Shown piece by piece: positions 8,722 through 17,282 of a DNA stretch of 64,000 nucleotides. The translations under genes and the position numbers were made by a program. The notes beneath the pieces were generated by a model, which worked only from the letters and a program-made list of their open reading frames with translations, was not told the DNA's origin and searched no databases. How positions within the stretch are numbered: the stretch's first letter is position 1; the number at the start of each line of letters is the position of its first letter. Origin of the DNA: CAZWSE01 sp964636575 (GTDB taxonomy: Bacteria; Pseudomonadota; Alphaproteobacteria; Rhodobacterales; Rhodobacteraceae); the NCBI GenBank assembly GCA_964636575.1, contig CAZWSE010000003.1, forward strand, positions 5,127-69,126, written 5' to 3'.

Positions 8722-9280
8722 TGCTGTCAGTGCTCTGAACGGTCAGTCTCATGCAGGTATGGCCGATGTTGCCGACACAGGCCTGCGCGGGATGATCTCT
8801 GTGCGGGGTAATTTGTCCTCTGCCAAATTTAAGGCTGCGGTCAAATCTGTAACGGGCCTTGCGGTACCCGCCCAACGTCGGGTTGAGACAACTGCCGATA
8901 TGTCAGTCGCATGGATGTCGCCGGACGAGCTGTTGATTGTCTGTGACTATACTGACGTTTCAACCCATGTGGCCGCGCTGGGCAAGGCGCTTGCAAGCGA
9001 ACACGCGCTGGCGGTCAACGTATCTGATGCAAGGTCCGTCGTGCGCGTATCAGGGGCAGGGGCCCGCGATGCATTGGCAAAGCTGTGTCCGGTCGATCTG
9101 TCAGAAACGGCCTTTCAATCCGGCATGATCCGGCGCACGCGGCTGGCGCAGGTCGCGGCTGCGTTTTGGATGACGGGTGAGGACAGTTTTGATGTGATCT
9201 GTTTCAGGTCGGTCGCTGACTATGTCTTTGACAGTCTGTCCGTTGCGGCAGAAAGCGGGACGGAAGTGGGCTTCTTGTGA
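8714..9280 (+). CDS. soxG: Sarcosine oxidase subunit gamma
   Basis: 188-residue fourth subunit of the heterotetrameric enzyme. Segments such as 'AWMSPDELLIVCDY', 'DARSVVRVSGAGARDALAKLCPVDLS' and 'RTRLAQVAAAFW' are typical of SoxG/GcvT-like gamma subunits. I use the ATG at 8714 inside the end of soxA (MSNAVSALNG), preceded by GGGGAGAAG, instead of the upstream ATG at 8690. It ends the sox operon; a perfect 19-base palindrome follows eight bases after the stop. Confidence 0.93.
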   Translation: MSNAVSALNGQSHAGMADVADTGLRGMISVRGNLSSAKFKAAVKSVTGLAVPAQRRVETTADMSVAWMSPDELLIVCDYTDVSTHVAALGKALASEHALAVNVSDARSVVRVSGAGARDALAKLCPVDLSETAFQSGMIRRTRLAQVAAAFWMTGEDSFDVICFRSVADYVFDSLSVAAESGTEVGFL

Positions 9281-9287
9281 TCCAAAG

Positions 9288-9306
9288 ATGACACAATTTG
9301 TGTCAT
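9288..9306. promoter_or_regulatory. Perfect 19-bp palindrome, candidate operator
   Basis: ATGACACAATTTGTGTCAT: two exact nine-base arms around a single T, in the 88-base spacer between soxG and the secreted protein gene. No T-run follows, so it does not look like an intrinsic terminator. A related half, ATTGTGACA, occurs about ten bases further on. The binding protein is unknown. Confidence 0.45.
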
Positions 9307-9368
9307 TCGTGCTTGCATTGTGACAAGCGGGCGCTACTCTCCAATAAAGTGTGAAATTGGAGCGATTT

Positions 9369-9779
9369 ATGAGATTTTTGACAGCAGGTGTGACTGCGGC
9401 AGTACTGAGTGTAACAGCGACCACCGCGATCGCAGAAACAGTATACGAATGCGATATGAACCGAAAAGGCTTCGGCGGCTTTGTCGGTGACAAGATGTTC
9501 TTCTCGCTTGTTCCTGAACAGTCGACTGGGCAGGTTTATGACGGCGTCATTGATTCCACAGTAGGTGCGCCATTGACAGCAGATGTGACGAAGCGAAACG
9601 CCACAACTTGGCAGTACAGGTGGCTGGTTAAGGACGTCAAGCTCGGCAATGAGGGCTCCGCGGAAGTCGTCATGCGCGCGACCTTGAGAGTGAATAAGGG
9701 AACAGTTAATGTCAGTGGGACCTTGCGGGGGTTCGACAACAACATTAGCGGGTCCGGGCGCTGCAAAGTGGTGAAGTAG
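9369..9779 (+). CDS. Secreted protein of unknown function
   Basis: 136-residue protein with a clear signal peptide (MRFLTAGVTAAVLSVTATTA, cleavage likely after AIA) and a mature part with two cysteines (YECDMNRKG near the new N-terminus and GRCKVVK at the C-terminus) that could form a disulfide. The mature domain looks beta-rich. The ATG at 9369 is preceded by GGAGCG at a good distance and gives the best signal peptide; the GTG at 9351 would add six residues. I do not recognise the family. It sits downstream of a perfect palindrome and upstream of sodB, which has its own candidate promoter. Confidence 0.7.
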   Translation: MRFLTAGVTAAVLSVTATTAIAETVYECDMNRKGFGGFVGDKMFFSLVPEQSTGQVYDGVIDSTVGAPLTADVTKRNATTWQYRWLVKDVKLGNEGSAEVVMRATLRVNKGTVNVSGTLRGFDNNISGSGRCKVVK

Positions 9780-9851
9780 CCCAGGTTGGCGCTGCGCCGA
9801 TGTATCCGCGCCCACTGACGCTTTCAAAACCTGAAATAACGCAGCGCCCCC

Positions 9852-9881
9852 TTGACCTTTGAGCCGATGGCGCTTCTATCT
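9852..9881 (+). promoter_or_regulatory. Candidate sigma-70 promoter of sodB
   Basis: TTGACC at 9852-9857 and TCTATC at 9875-9880 (17-base spacer; CTATCT with 18 is the alternative). This places the start about 35 bases upstream of sodB. Motif reading only. Confidence 0.4.
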
Positions 9882-9919
9882 CTGTCACACCTCATTGAAC
9901 CAAAAGGGGGCCCATTGCG

Positions 9920-10519
9920 ATGGCTTTTGAACTACCTGATCTTCCCTATGCCCACGATGCGCTGGCCGCACATGGCATGTCTGCTGAAACGCTGGAATAC
10001 CACCATGACCTGCACCACAACGCTTATGTGACCAACGGCAACAAAGCGATTGAAGGCACCGAATGGGCTGGTAAATCGATGGAAGACATCATCACCGGCA
10101 CCTATGACGCGAAAGCGGTCGCGCAAAACGGGATCTTCAACAACATCAGCCAGCTGTGGAACCACAACCAGTTCTGGGAAATGATGTCACCGGGTGCAGG
10201 CGCCATGCCGTCTGAGCTGGAAGCCGCGATCAAAGACAGCTTTGGTTCGGTCGATGAGTTTAAATCCCAATTCGCAGCAGCAGGCGCAGGCCAATTCGGC
10301 TCCGGCTGGTGCTGGTTGGTCAAAGACACGGACGGGGGCCTGAAAGTCACCAAAACCGAAAACGGCGTAAACCCACTGTGCTTTGGGCAAACAGCGCTTC
10401 TCGGCTGTGACGTGTGGGAACACTCCTACTACATCGACTTCCGCAACAAGCGACCGGTTTACTTGACCAACTTCCTCGACAATTTGGTGAACTGGGAAAA
10501 CGTCGCAAGCCGGATGTAA
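9920..10519 (+). CDS. sodB: Superoxide dismutase, Fe type
   Basis: Cytoplasmic superoxide dismutase, 199 residues. The four metal ligands are in their family contexts: His in 'EYHHDLHHNAYV' (residue 28), His in 'QLWNHNQFW', and Asp/His in 'DVWEHSYYIDF'. The 'AQFGSGW' block and the Gln-containing region after it favour the iron form over manganese, although metal preference is not certain from sequence. A GGGGG-rich ribosome-binding region precedes the ATG. It is monocistronic, with a promoter candidate upstream and a strong terminator downstream. Confidence 0.96.
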   Translation: MAFELPDLPYAHDALAAHGMSAETLEYHHDLHHNAYVTNGNKAIEGTEWAGKSMEDIITGTYDAKAVAQNGIFNNISQLWNHNQFWEMMSPGAGAMPSELEAAIKDSFGSVDEFKSQFAAAGAGQFGSGWCWLVKDTDGGLKVTKTENGVNPLCFGQTALLGCDVWEHSYYIDFRNKRPVYLTNFLDNLVNWENVASRM

Positions 10520-10542
10520 TCCACCGCAGCAACAAAAACACA

Positions 10543-10575
10543 AAAAGCCCTGCCAACTCCGGCGGGGCTTTTCTT
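10543..10575 (+). terminator. Intrinsic terminator of sodB
   Basis: Twelve-base stem (10543-10554 with 10561-10572, one G-U pair), six-base loop AACTCC, T-rich 3' flank. It is 23 bases after the sodB stop. Confidence 0.85.
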
Positions 10576-10579
10576 TTGC

Positions 10580-10611
10580 CTTTACCCTTTCAAAATACTC
10601 TCGCCGAAGGC
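10580..10611 (-). repeat. Copy of a dispersed intergenic element
   Basis: On the minus strand it begins GCCTTCGGCGAGAGTATTTT and ends GAAAGGGTAAAG; it differs from the copy at 43031-43063 by two substitutions and a small change in the centre. It lies downstream of the leftward LOG gene and reads in the same direction as that gene. Confidence 0.6.
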
Positions 10612-10668
10612 ACGCCCCGCAGGGGCAAAAACATACCTTAGACCAGCGACAGCTGGACTGCATTTTGA

Positions 10669-11229
10669 TCAAACCTGTTTGCTCAGCACCAAAAGCGCCT
10701 GCTCAGGGGTTTCGCAGACCGTGAAAAACGACAAAAGCGATGCATCTGCAAAGCCGCTCTCGATCACATGATCCATCATAGCCAGCAAAGGGTCCCAGTA
10801 CCCATTGGTATTGACGATGAGTACCGGCTTTTCATGCAGACCCAGCTGCCGCCATGTCAAAGCCTCAAACAGCTCATCAAGCGATCCGGCCCCGCCGGGC
10901 AAGACGACCACGGCGTCGGCGTTCATGAACATAACTTTTTTGCGCTCATGCATGGTCTCGGTTACGATGTATGAGGTCAAATCGGTCTTGCCGACTTCCC
11001 ATTTCACCAAATGCTCGGGGATCACGCCGAAGGTCTCACCGTCTGCATTTTGCGCCGCACGGGCGACGGCACCCATCAGGCCTACATCTCCGGCGCCGTA
11101 GACAAGCCGCCACCCTGCATTCGCAATGCCTGTGCCCAATTGCGTGGCCGCTGCACGATACGCAGGGTCCGTTCCGTCACGCGATCCACAATAGACGCAA
11201 ATTGACCGTTTGGGCGCGTGATCAGTCAT
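10669..11229 (-). CDS. LOG family protein (TIGR00730), putative nucleoside 5'-monophosphate phosphoribohydrolase
   Basis: 186 residues of Rossmann-like fold. The family signature is present as PGGAGSLDE (canonical PGGxGTxxE; here Ser replaces Thr), with 'GAGDVGLMGAVA' and the arginine motif 'TMHERKKVMFMNAD'. Family members cleave the N-glycosidic bond of cytokinin riboside monophosphates or of AMP/other NMPs; in bacteria the natural substrate is often unknown. Transcribed alone, divergent from the ABC exporter. Confidence 0.88.
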   Translation of the reverse strand: MTDHAPKRSICVYCGSRDGTDPAYRAAATQLGTGIANAGWRLVYGAGDVGLMGAVARAAQNADGETFGVIPEHLVKWEVGKTDLTSYIVTETMHERKKVMFMNADAVVVLPGGAGSLDELFEALTWRQLGLHEKPVLIVNTNGYWDPLLAMMDHVIESGFADASLLSFFTVCETPEQALLVLSKQV

Positions 11230-11361
11230 CGTTGGTAGGCCTTGTGTTGTATCGTTAGCGTCACCCTAGCGGTTGCAACGAAGGGTCTCAACGGGTGCCT
11301 CCTCTGGTCTTTTGACAGGCCGCCAACTACAAGATGACCAACACTTAACAGGACTGCCCGA

Positions 11362-13170
11362 ATGCCCCCCGACGCTACTGCAACAGACATCGATGATCGC
11401 AAATCTGGGTGGCGGACTGTTCGCAAGGTCTGGCCTTATCTTTGGCCTGAAGACCGTCCTGCGGCGCGCCAGCGCGTCGTCTGGGCGATGATCGCGCTTC
11501 TCGCCAGCAAGCTTATCTCTGCAATTACACCTTTCGTCTACAAATGGGCCGTCGACAGTCTGGCCGAGGGCGGCGTGACGATCTTGGCCCTTGGGGCTGT
11601 CGGGTTGACCGTGGCCTACGGTATGTCGCGGATGCTGACCGTCGGGTTCAACCAACTGCGTGATGCGATTTTCGCGCCCGTGGGACAGCGTGCTTTGCGG
11701 CAAATTGCGTTAGAGACGTTTACACACATTCATCGGCTGTCGATGCGCTATCACATCACGCGCAAAACGGGTGGCTTGAGCCGGATCATCGAACGGGGCG
11801 TCAAAGGCGTCGATTTTCTACTTCGGTTTATGCTGTTCTCCGTTGGTCCGTTGATTTTCGAGCTTTTGCTGACCGGTATCATCTTGGCGCTTTACTTCGA
11901 TCTTTGGTATCTCGCCGTGATCGTGGTCACGATTGCTTTGTACGTCTGGTTCACCTTCGCGGTGACCGAATGGCGGGTCAAATTGCGCCGTGAGATGAAC
12001 AATCAAGACACCGATGCCAATCAAAAAGCCATCGACAGTCTGCTCAACTTTGAGACGGTAAAATACTTCGGGGCCGAGGCCCGAGAGGCCCGCCGGTATG
12101 ATAGCGCTATGGAACGTTATGAGGCTGCCGCGCTCAAAACGTCATACTCGCTGGCCTTCTTGAACTTCGGTCAATCGGTTTTGATTACGGGCGGCCTGAT
12201 CGCCGTTATGGTCATGGCCGCCATTGGCGTGCAGAACGGGAATTTGACAGTTGGCGATTTTGTCATGGTCAATGCCTATATGCTTCAAATCACTCTGCCT
12301 TTGAACTTCCTTGGCACTGTTTACCGCGAAATTCGCCAGTCGCTTGTGGATATGGGCGAGATGTTTGACCTGCTGGAACAGCCCTCAGAGGTCGTCGACA
12401 AGTCAGATGCAAAGGAGATAACCGTCACTGGCGGCGCTTTGCAGTTTGACGCCGTGGACTTTGGTTATGATCCCGCCAGAGCCATCTTGAAGGACGTCAG
12501 TTTTGATGTGCCCGCAGGCGGTTCAATCGCTGTTGTAGGCTCCACAGGGTCTGGCAAATCCACCATTGGCCGCTTGTTGTTCCGCTTCTATGACGTCATC
12601 GGTGGCGCAATCCGCATTGACGGCCAAGACATCCGCGATATCACCCAAAGCAGTTTGCATGACCAGATCGGTGTTGTTCCGCAGGACACTGTCCTGTTCA
12701 ACGATACCATTCGCTACAACATCGCTTACGGTCGTGCTGATGCCAGCGAGGCAGAAATCATCCAAGCTGCCAAAGATGCCCAGATCCACGACTTTATTGA
12801 TCGTCTGCCGGACGGCTATGAGACCACCGTAGGCGAGCGTGGCTTGAAACTGTCTGGCGGCGAAAAACAACGTGTCGGCATTGCCCGAACCTTGTTGAAG
12901 AACCCGCCGATTTTGGTGCTGGACGAGGCCACAAGCGCGCTCGATTCAGAGACCGAGCGTGATATCCAAGACGCCTTGAACCGTGCCAGCGAAGGCCGCA
13001 CCGTTCTGACCATTGCCCACCGTTTGAGCACTATCGCCGAGGCCGATCAGATCATTGTCTTAGAGGCTGGCAAGATTGTCGAGATGGGCACCCATTCTGC
13101 GCTTTTGGAGCAGAACGGCAGGTACGCTCAGTTGTGGCATCGCCAGCAGTCCGAAGCAGACGCCGCCTAG
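11362..13170 (+). CDS. Atm1-like ABC exporter (fused membrane and ATPase domains)
   Basis: 602-residue half-transporter: N-terminal six-helix membrane domain (about 30-330) and C-terminal ATPase. Walker A GSTGSGKST (393-401), signature LSGGEKQR (497-504), Walker B ILVLDE (about 516-521) and the switch histidine in 'TIAHRLSTI' are intact. The segments 'FNQLRDAIFAPVGQRALRQ' and 'NFETVKYFGAEARE' are hallmarks of the Atm1/ABCB7/HMT1 subgroup, whose bacterial members export glutathione-linked metal or sulfur species. Function as such is inference by subgroup. It ends seven bases before the convergent RND pump gene. Confidence 0.9.
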   Translation: MPPDATATDIDDRKSGWRTVRKVWPYLWPEDRPAARQRVVWAMIALLASKLISAITPFVYKWAVDSLAEGGVTILALGAVGLTVAYGMSRMLTVGFNQLRDAIFAPVGQRALRQIALETFTHIHRLSMRYHITRKTGGLSRIIERGVKGVDFLLRFMLFSVGPLIFELLLTGIILALYFDLWYLAVIVVTIALYVWFTFAVTEWRVKLRREMNNQDTDANQKAIDSLLNFETVKYFGAEAREARRYDSAMERYEAAALKTSYSLAFLNFGQSVLITGGLIAVMVMAAIGVQNGNLTVGDFVMVNAYMLQITLPLNFLGTVYREIRQSLVDMGEMFDLLEQPSEVVDKSDAKEITVTGGALQFDAVDFGYDPARAILKDVSFDVPAGGSIAVVGSTGSGKSTIGRLLFRFYDVIGGAIRIDGQDIRDITQSSLHDQIGVVPQDTVLFNDTIRYNIAYGRADASEAEIIQAAKDAQIHDFIDRLPDGYETTVGERGLKLSGGEKQRVGIARTLLKNPPILVLDEATSALDSETERDIQDALNRASEGRTVLTIAHRLSTIAEADQIIVLEAGKIVEMGTHSALLEQNGRYAQLWHRQQSEADAA

Positions 13171-13176
13171 CGCCGG

Positions 13177-15668
13177 TTACTCGGCGGCTTTCAGCGGCGC
13201 CTCTTCAGGGACTTCGATCACGGGGTAGGTTTCTGACCACACGATGTCTGGCAGGGTCGAGGCCGCAGCACTGCGTTCCAACGCCCAGTCCCGTGCCGCG
13301 CGGCTTGTTTCACCCAAAGACAGCTTGGCGATGAACTGCGCCCCCCAGAGTGCATAGGTGCCAACCCAGACCCGCAGGGCCAGCAGGGCAGGTGTCAGCA
13401 CAAGCGTCAGAACGGTTGCAATTCCAAGTCCGAACACCACCGCTGTTGCCAGTTGTTTCCACCACAGGGCCGTTGGGCTGTCGATCGTGAAACCGCCCCC
13501 GATAAAATCAAGGCTCAGCCCGTACATCATTGGTGCGAGACCTGCCATTGTGGTGATCGTGGTCAGCAGAACAGGCCGGATACGGGCCTGTGCTGTGCGC
13601 ACGATGGCCTCAATCCGCGGCATATAGCGGCTGTATTCTTGGTAGGTGTCGATCAGAACAATGTTGTTGTTCACCACGATCCCTGCCAGCGCCACGATCC
13701 CTGTACCAGTCATAATGATGCTGAAGGTTTGATCCATCACCAGCATCCCGATCAGAACGCCGGTGGTCGACAGGATCACCGCAAGCAGCACCAGTATCGA
13801 GTTATAGAAGCTGTTGAATTGGGCCAGCAGAATGATGAACATCAATCCCAGCGCGCCTGCAAAGGCGTTCTGCAAGAAGGCACCGGATTCGGCCTGTTCT
13901 TCCTGATCGCCGGTCCATTCATAGTCGATGCCATTGGGCAATGGGTTTTCTTCGGCGGTCAGCCATTGGGTCAGGACGGCGATGCGCTCATTTGGGTTTA
14001 GGGCAACTTCTTTCAGTTCTCCATCATCGCTGAGCGTTTGCAGATCAGCTGCGCCTTCAGCGTCGGTACGGGCGATGATCTGATATCGGTCCATGCCTTC
14101 AGCCTCAGCATCCACAAGCCGTGCCGTGGCGAGGATCGGTGCATCATCAGAACCGGTGTCGGCAGTCAGTGTCACCAAATCGCTTTCAACATCCGCTTTG
14201 ACATCAAAGTAGCGTTGTTGATCTACGCGGCTGATCTCGGCCAGTTTGGCGACGGGTTGACGGGTCACAAAGTTGGACAGCGGCACCAACCCGTCTTGGG
14301 TCCGTACTTTCAGGTTGTCGAGCGTGGACAGAACGCGGTCTTGTTCCGGCAGGCGCACGCGAATTTCGATTTCCTCATCAGAGGACGGCACCCGCATCGT
14401 ATCAAGCAAGATGCCGCGTGTGACGAGTTGGACCATCGCGCCGACTGTCGCCACATCCGCGCCGTAGCGGCCTGCCTTCACGACGTCCACATCGATTTGC
14501 CAGTCAATACCGGGCAGGGGGCGTGTGTCTTCGATCAGGGTCAGACCAGGCGTTTGGTCAAACTTTGTGCGCGCCGCACTGGCAGCGGTCAGCAAGTCTT
14601 CCCAGTTGTCGCCTTTAAGCCGCAGGTGCACAGGTTTGCCAGAGGCGGGACCACGGGCCGCGGCCAGAATTTCAATCTCAATGCCGGGGATGACTTTAAG
14701 GTCTTCGGTCAACTCCTCGATCACCAAGTCACCGTCAAGCTCGGGTCGGTCGATCCGGTCTTCCCAAGGAATGGTTTCAAACTGAACTTGCCCGATGGTG
14801 TCCTTGGGGGCTGTGCCGCCGCTGGTGTCAGTGTTCAAACCGCCTTGGCCCGCGAAAGCAAAGGCTGTCTTAATGCCGGGGTGCTCCATAACGATGGTTT
14901 CGGCTTGTTTTACGATTTCGTCTTTTTCGGACAGGGACAGGTTGCCGCGCGCGCGGACGTAGACGATGCCTTGCTCGGGTTCGGATTCAACGAAGAATTC
15001 GACCCCGTTGTTATTGGCGCCGAAGTATCCAAAGACGCTGATCACCGCGAAAAGGACTGCGGCGATGGTGACGATCGGCATAATGGGGTTGCCTGCGATG
15101 AAGTGGGTGAACTTGCCGAAGGCACCGCGAGCGCGCCATCTCGATGCACCAGATTCTGCCTTCGGGTCTCCGAACGATTTGAATGTGACCACTGTTAGGA
15201 AAAGGGCCGCAAGGAAAACCATCATCCCAGGCACAACCCCATGCAAAGGACTTAAGGGCCGAAGGACCGACAGTGCTGTTGGTGCAAAGGCAAGAAAAAG
15301 TCCAACCAACATTGCCACGATGAAACCGACAAACAGCAAACACCGAACAGTCCAGTGAGTCCGCTTCCGAATTTGAGCCGCTAGGCTACTAATGATACTT
15401 TGAATTTCGCGATCAACTGATCCCATGGTGATCGAAGCGGCAAACGTCCCGAGCAAAAAGATCAGAAAACCCGGAACGATCGCAAGGGGTCCATTTGATA
15501 TAGAGGTTGGACCAGTCAGGTATTCTGGGTTCAGCATTTGCAGGGCACCGGTGAACATCACCATCCATGCAATCGGCACCAAAACAAGTCGAATGATGAA
15601 AGGCGCGGTTGCCCGCAGCAGTTCAGACGCGCCGCCAAACAGACGGCTCATCCGGCCTGTTACACCGC
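13177..15668 (-). CDS. Efflux RND transporter permease, C-terminal part (gene broken by the N gap)
   Basis: Carries the second periplasmic loop and the C-terminal membrane bundle of an HAE1/AcrB-like inner-membrane proton antiporter. 'GIVVNNNIVLIDTYQEYSRYM' and 'RPVLLTTITTMAGLAPMMYG' are the diagnostic TM10-TM11 blocks. Its left edge encodes VTGRMSRLFGGASELLRATA, and the first 18 codons of this are repeated at the other side of the gap. If the 55-base overlap is collapsed, the frame joins exactly with the N-terminal part into 1316 residues. The apparent internal start at 15651 is therefore not real. The substrate is unknown. Confidence 0.9.
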
Positions 15669-15823
15669 NNNNNNNNNNNNNNNNNNNNNNNNNNNNNNNN
15701 NNNNNNNNNNNNNNNNNNNNNNNNNNNNNNNNNNNNNNNNNNNNNNNNNNNNNNNNNNNNNNNNNNNNCGCAGCAGTTCAGACGCGCCGCCAAACAGACG
15801 GCTCATCCGGCCTGTTACACCGC
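15614..15823. repeat. Identical 55-base sequences flanking the N gap
   Basis: 15614-15668 and 15769-15823 are the same 55 bases in the same orientation, one on each side of the Ns. The simplest reading is one genomic locus present at the ends of two overlapping contigs, not a biological repeat. Confidence 0.9.
15669..15768. other. Scaffold gap of exactly 100 N
   Basis: A run of 100 undetermined bases, a conventional length for a gap of unknown size. Both flanks are identical for 55 bases, so nothing is likely missing. Confidence 0.97.
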
Positions 15824-17282
15824 CCATAACGGGCAGGTAGATCAGCGCCACAACAAGCGACGCGGAAAGCACGAAGATCAGTGTGACGGGCAGCATGCCC
15901 ATAAATTCACCCGGGACACCCGGCCAGAACAGCATCGGCAGGAACGCACAAAGCGTGGTCGCGGTTGAGGACACGATGGGCCAGAACATGCGTTTGGCGG
16001 CCTCCGTGTAGGCCTGCATCGGGCCTGAGCCTTCGGAGATCCGTTTGTCGGCGTATTCCACCACAACGATGGCCCCGTCGACCAGCATGCCAACCGCAAG
16101 GATCAAGCCGAACATCACGATATTGGACACAGACACGCCCATCACGGCGAGCAGTACAAAACACAGCAAGAACGACGTCGGGATCGCAAAACCAACAAGC
16201 AAGGCGGCGCGGGTGCCGAGGGCGGCAAGCACAACGATCATCACCAGTGCGATGGCTGTCAGAACGGAGCCTTCAAGCTGTTTGACCATAGAATCCACAA
16301 CGCGGGATTGGTCGTTTGAGGTGCCGACCTCAATGGCGGATTGAAGTTCAACCGGCCAGCTTTCACGCGATTTGGCAACCACCTCTTTCACAGCCGTGGC
16401 CGTGTCGATCAGGTTGAAACCTTTGCGCTTCACGACCTGCAAGGCCACGGTGGTTTCGCCGTTAAAGCGGGCGGTGCCTTGGCGGTCTTCAAAGGTCAGA
16501 TTGATTTCGGCCAGATCGCCAAGGGTGACAACGCGGTCGCCGTTGGTCTTGACGGGCAGGGCATAGACATCGCGCGGCTCATCAAAGGAGGACGGGATTT
16601 TGACGCTGAAAGTGCCTTGCGCAGTTTCGACTTCACCGGCTGCGATCAACTGGTTGTTGTTTTGCACAACGCCGATCAGTTCGGCGGCAGTGACGTTGTA
16701 GGCTTCCAAACGCAGTGGGTCGATCAGAACCTCAAGCATCTCGTCACGGTTGCCCGCGATCCCTGCTTCGAGAACGGAATCGAGCGCTTCGATGTCGTCT
16801 TGCAGCTGCTTTGCGACCTGCGCCATCGTCCGTTCCGGTACGGGCCCAGTCAAGTTGACGATGATGATTGGAAATTCGGAAAAGTTGATTTCGTTGATCG
16901 TGTACTTGTCTGCGCCCGTTGGGAATTTGCCTTCGGCTGTGTTCATAGCGTCGCGTACGTCAGCCAGAATTTTGGGTTTGTCCCATCCGAATTCGAATTC
17001 GAGGGCAAGCCCCGCATAGCCTTCGGATGCTGTTGCGGACATCTTTTTGAGCCCGTCGAGATCAGCCAGTTCGGTTTCCATGACTTTGACAAGCAAAGTC
17101 TCAGAGTCTTCGGCGGAAATGCCTGGGAAGGGGACGGATACAAAGAGCGCCGGAATTTCAATGTCAGGCTCACCCTCTTTGGGCAAAGACCAGTAAGCCG
17201 CGCCGCCGACGATGATCGTCAGCGCGATAAAGGCAAGAACCATGCGGGCCCGTTCAGAGGCCCAATCGACAAGACCGGTCAT
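15769..17282 (-). CDS. Efflux RND transporter permease, N-terminal part
   Basis: N-terminal half of the same pump: TM1 (ERARMVLAFIALTIIVGGAAYW), first porter domain, and the TM2-TM6 bundle. The proton-relay helix TM4 reads 'GMLVDGAIVVVEYADK', with one aspartate kept and Gly where AcrB-type pumps have the second. The following 'RMFWPIVSSTATTLCAFLPMLFW' is typical. The start at 17282 overlaps the stop of the adaptor gene by four bases, as expected for an adaptor-pump operon. It runs into the N gap at its 3' end and continues in the part at 13177-15613. Confidence 0.92.

Noticed and set aside
14038..15198. Rightward 386-codon open frame inside the RND pump gene
   Set aside because: It is antisense to a well conserved pump domain; its residues (many His, Gln, Val) are typical of a shadow frame.
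15614..15823. Flanking 55-base copies as a target-site duplication or mobile element
   Set aside because: The interior is exactly 100 N and collapsing the copies restores a full-length gene; duplication by an element is not needed.
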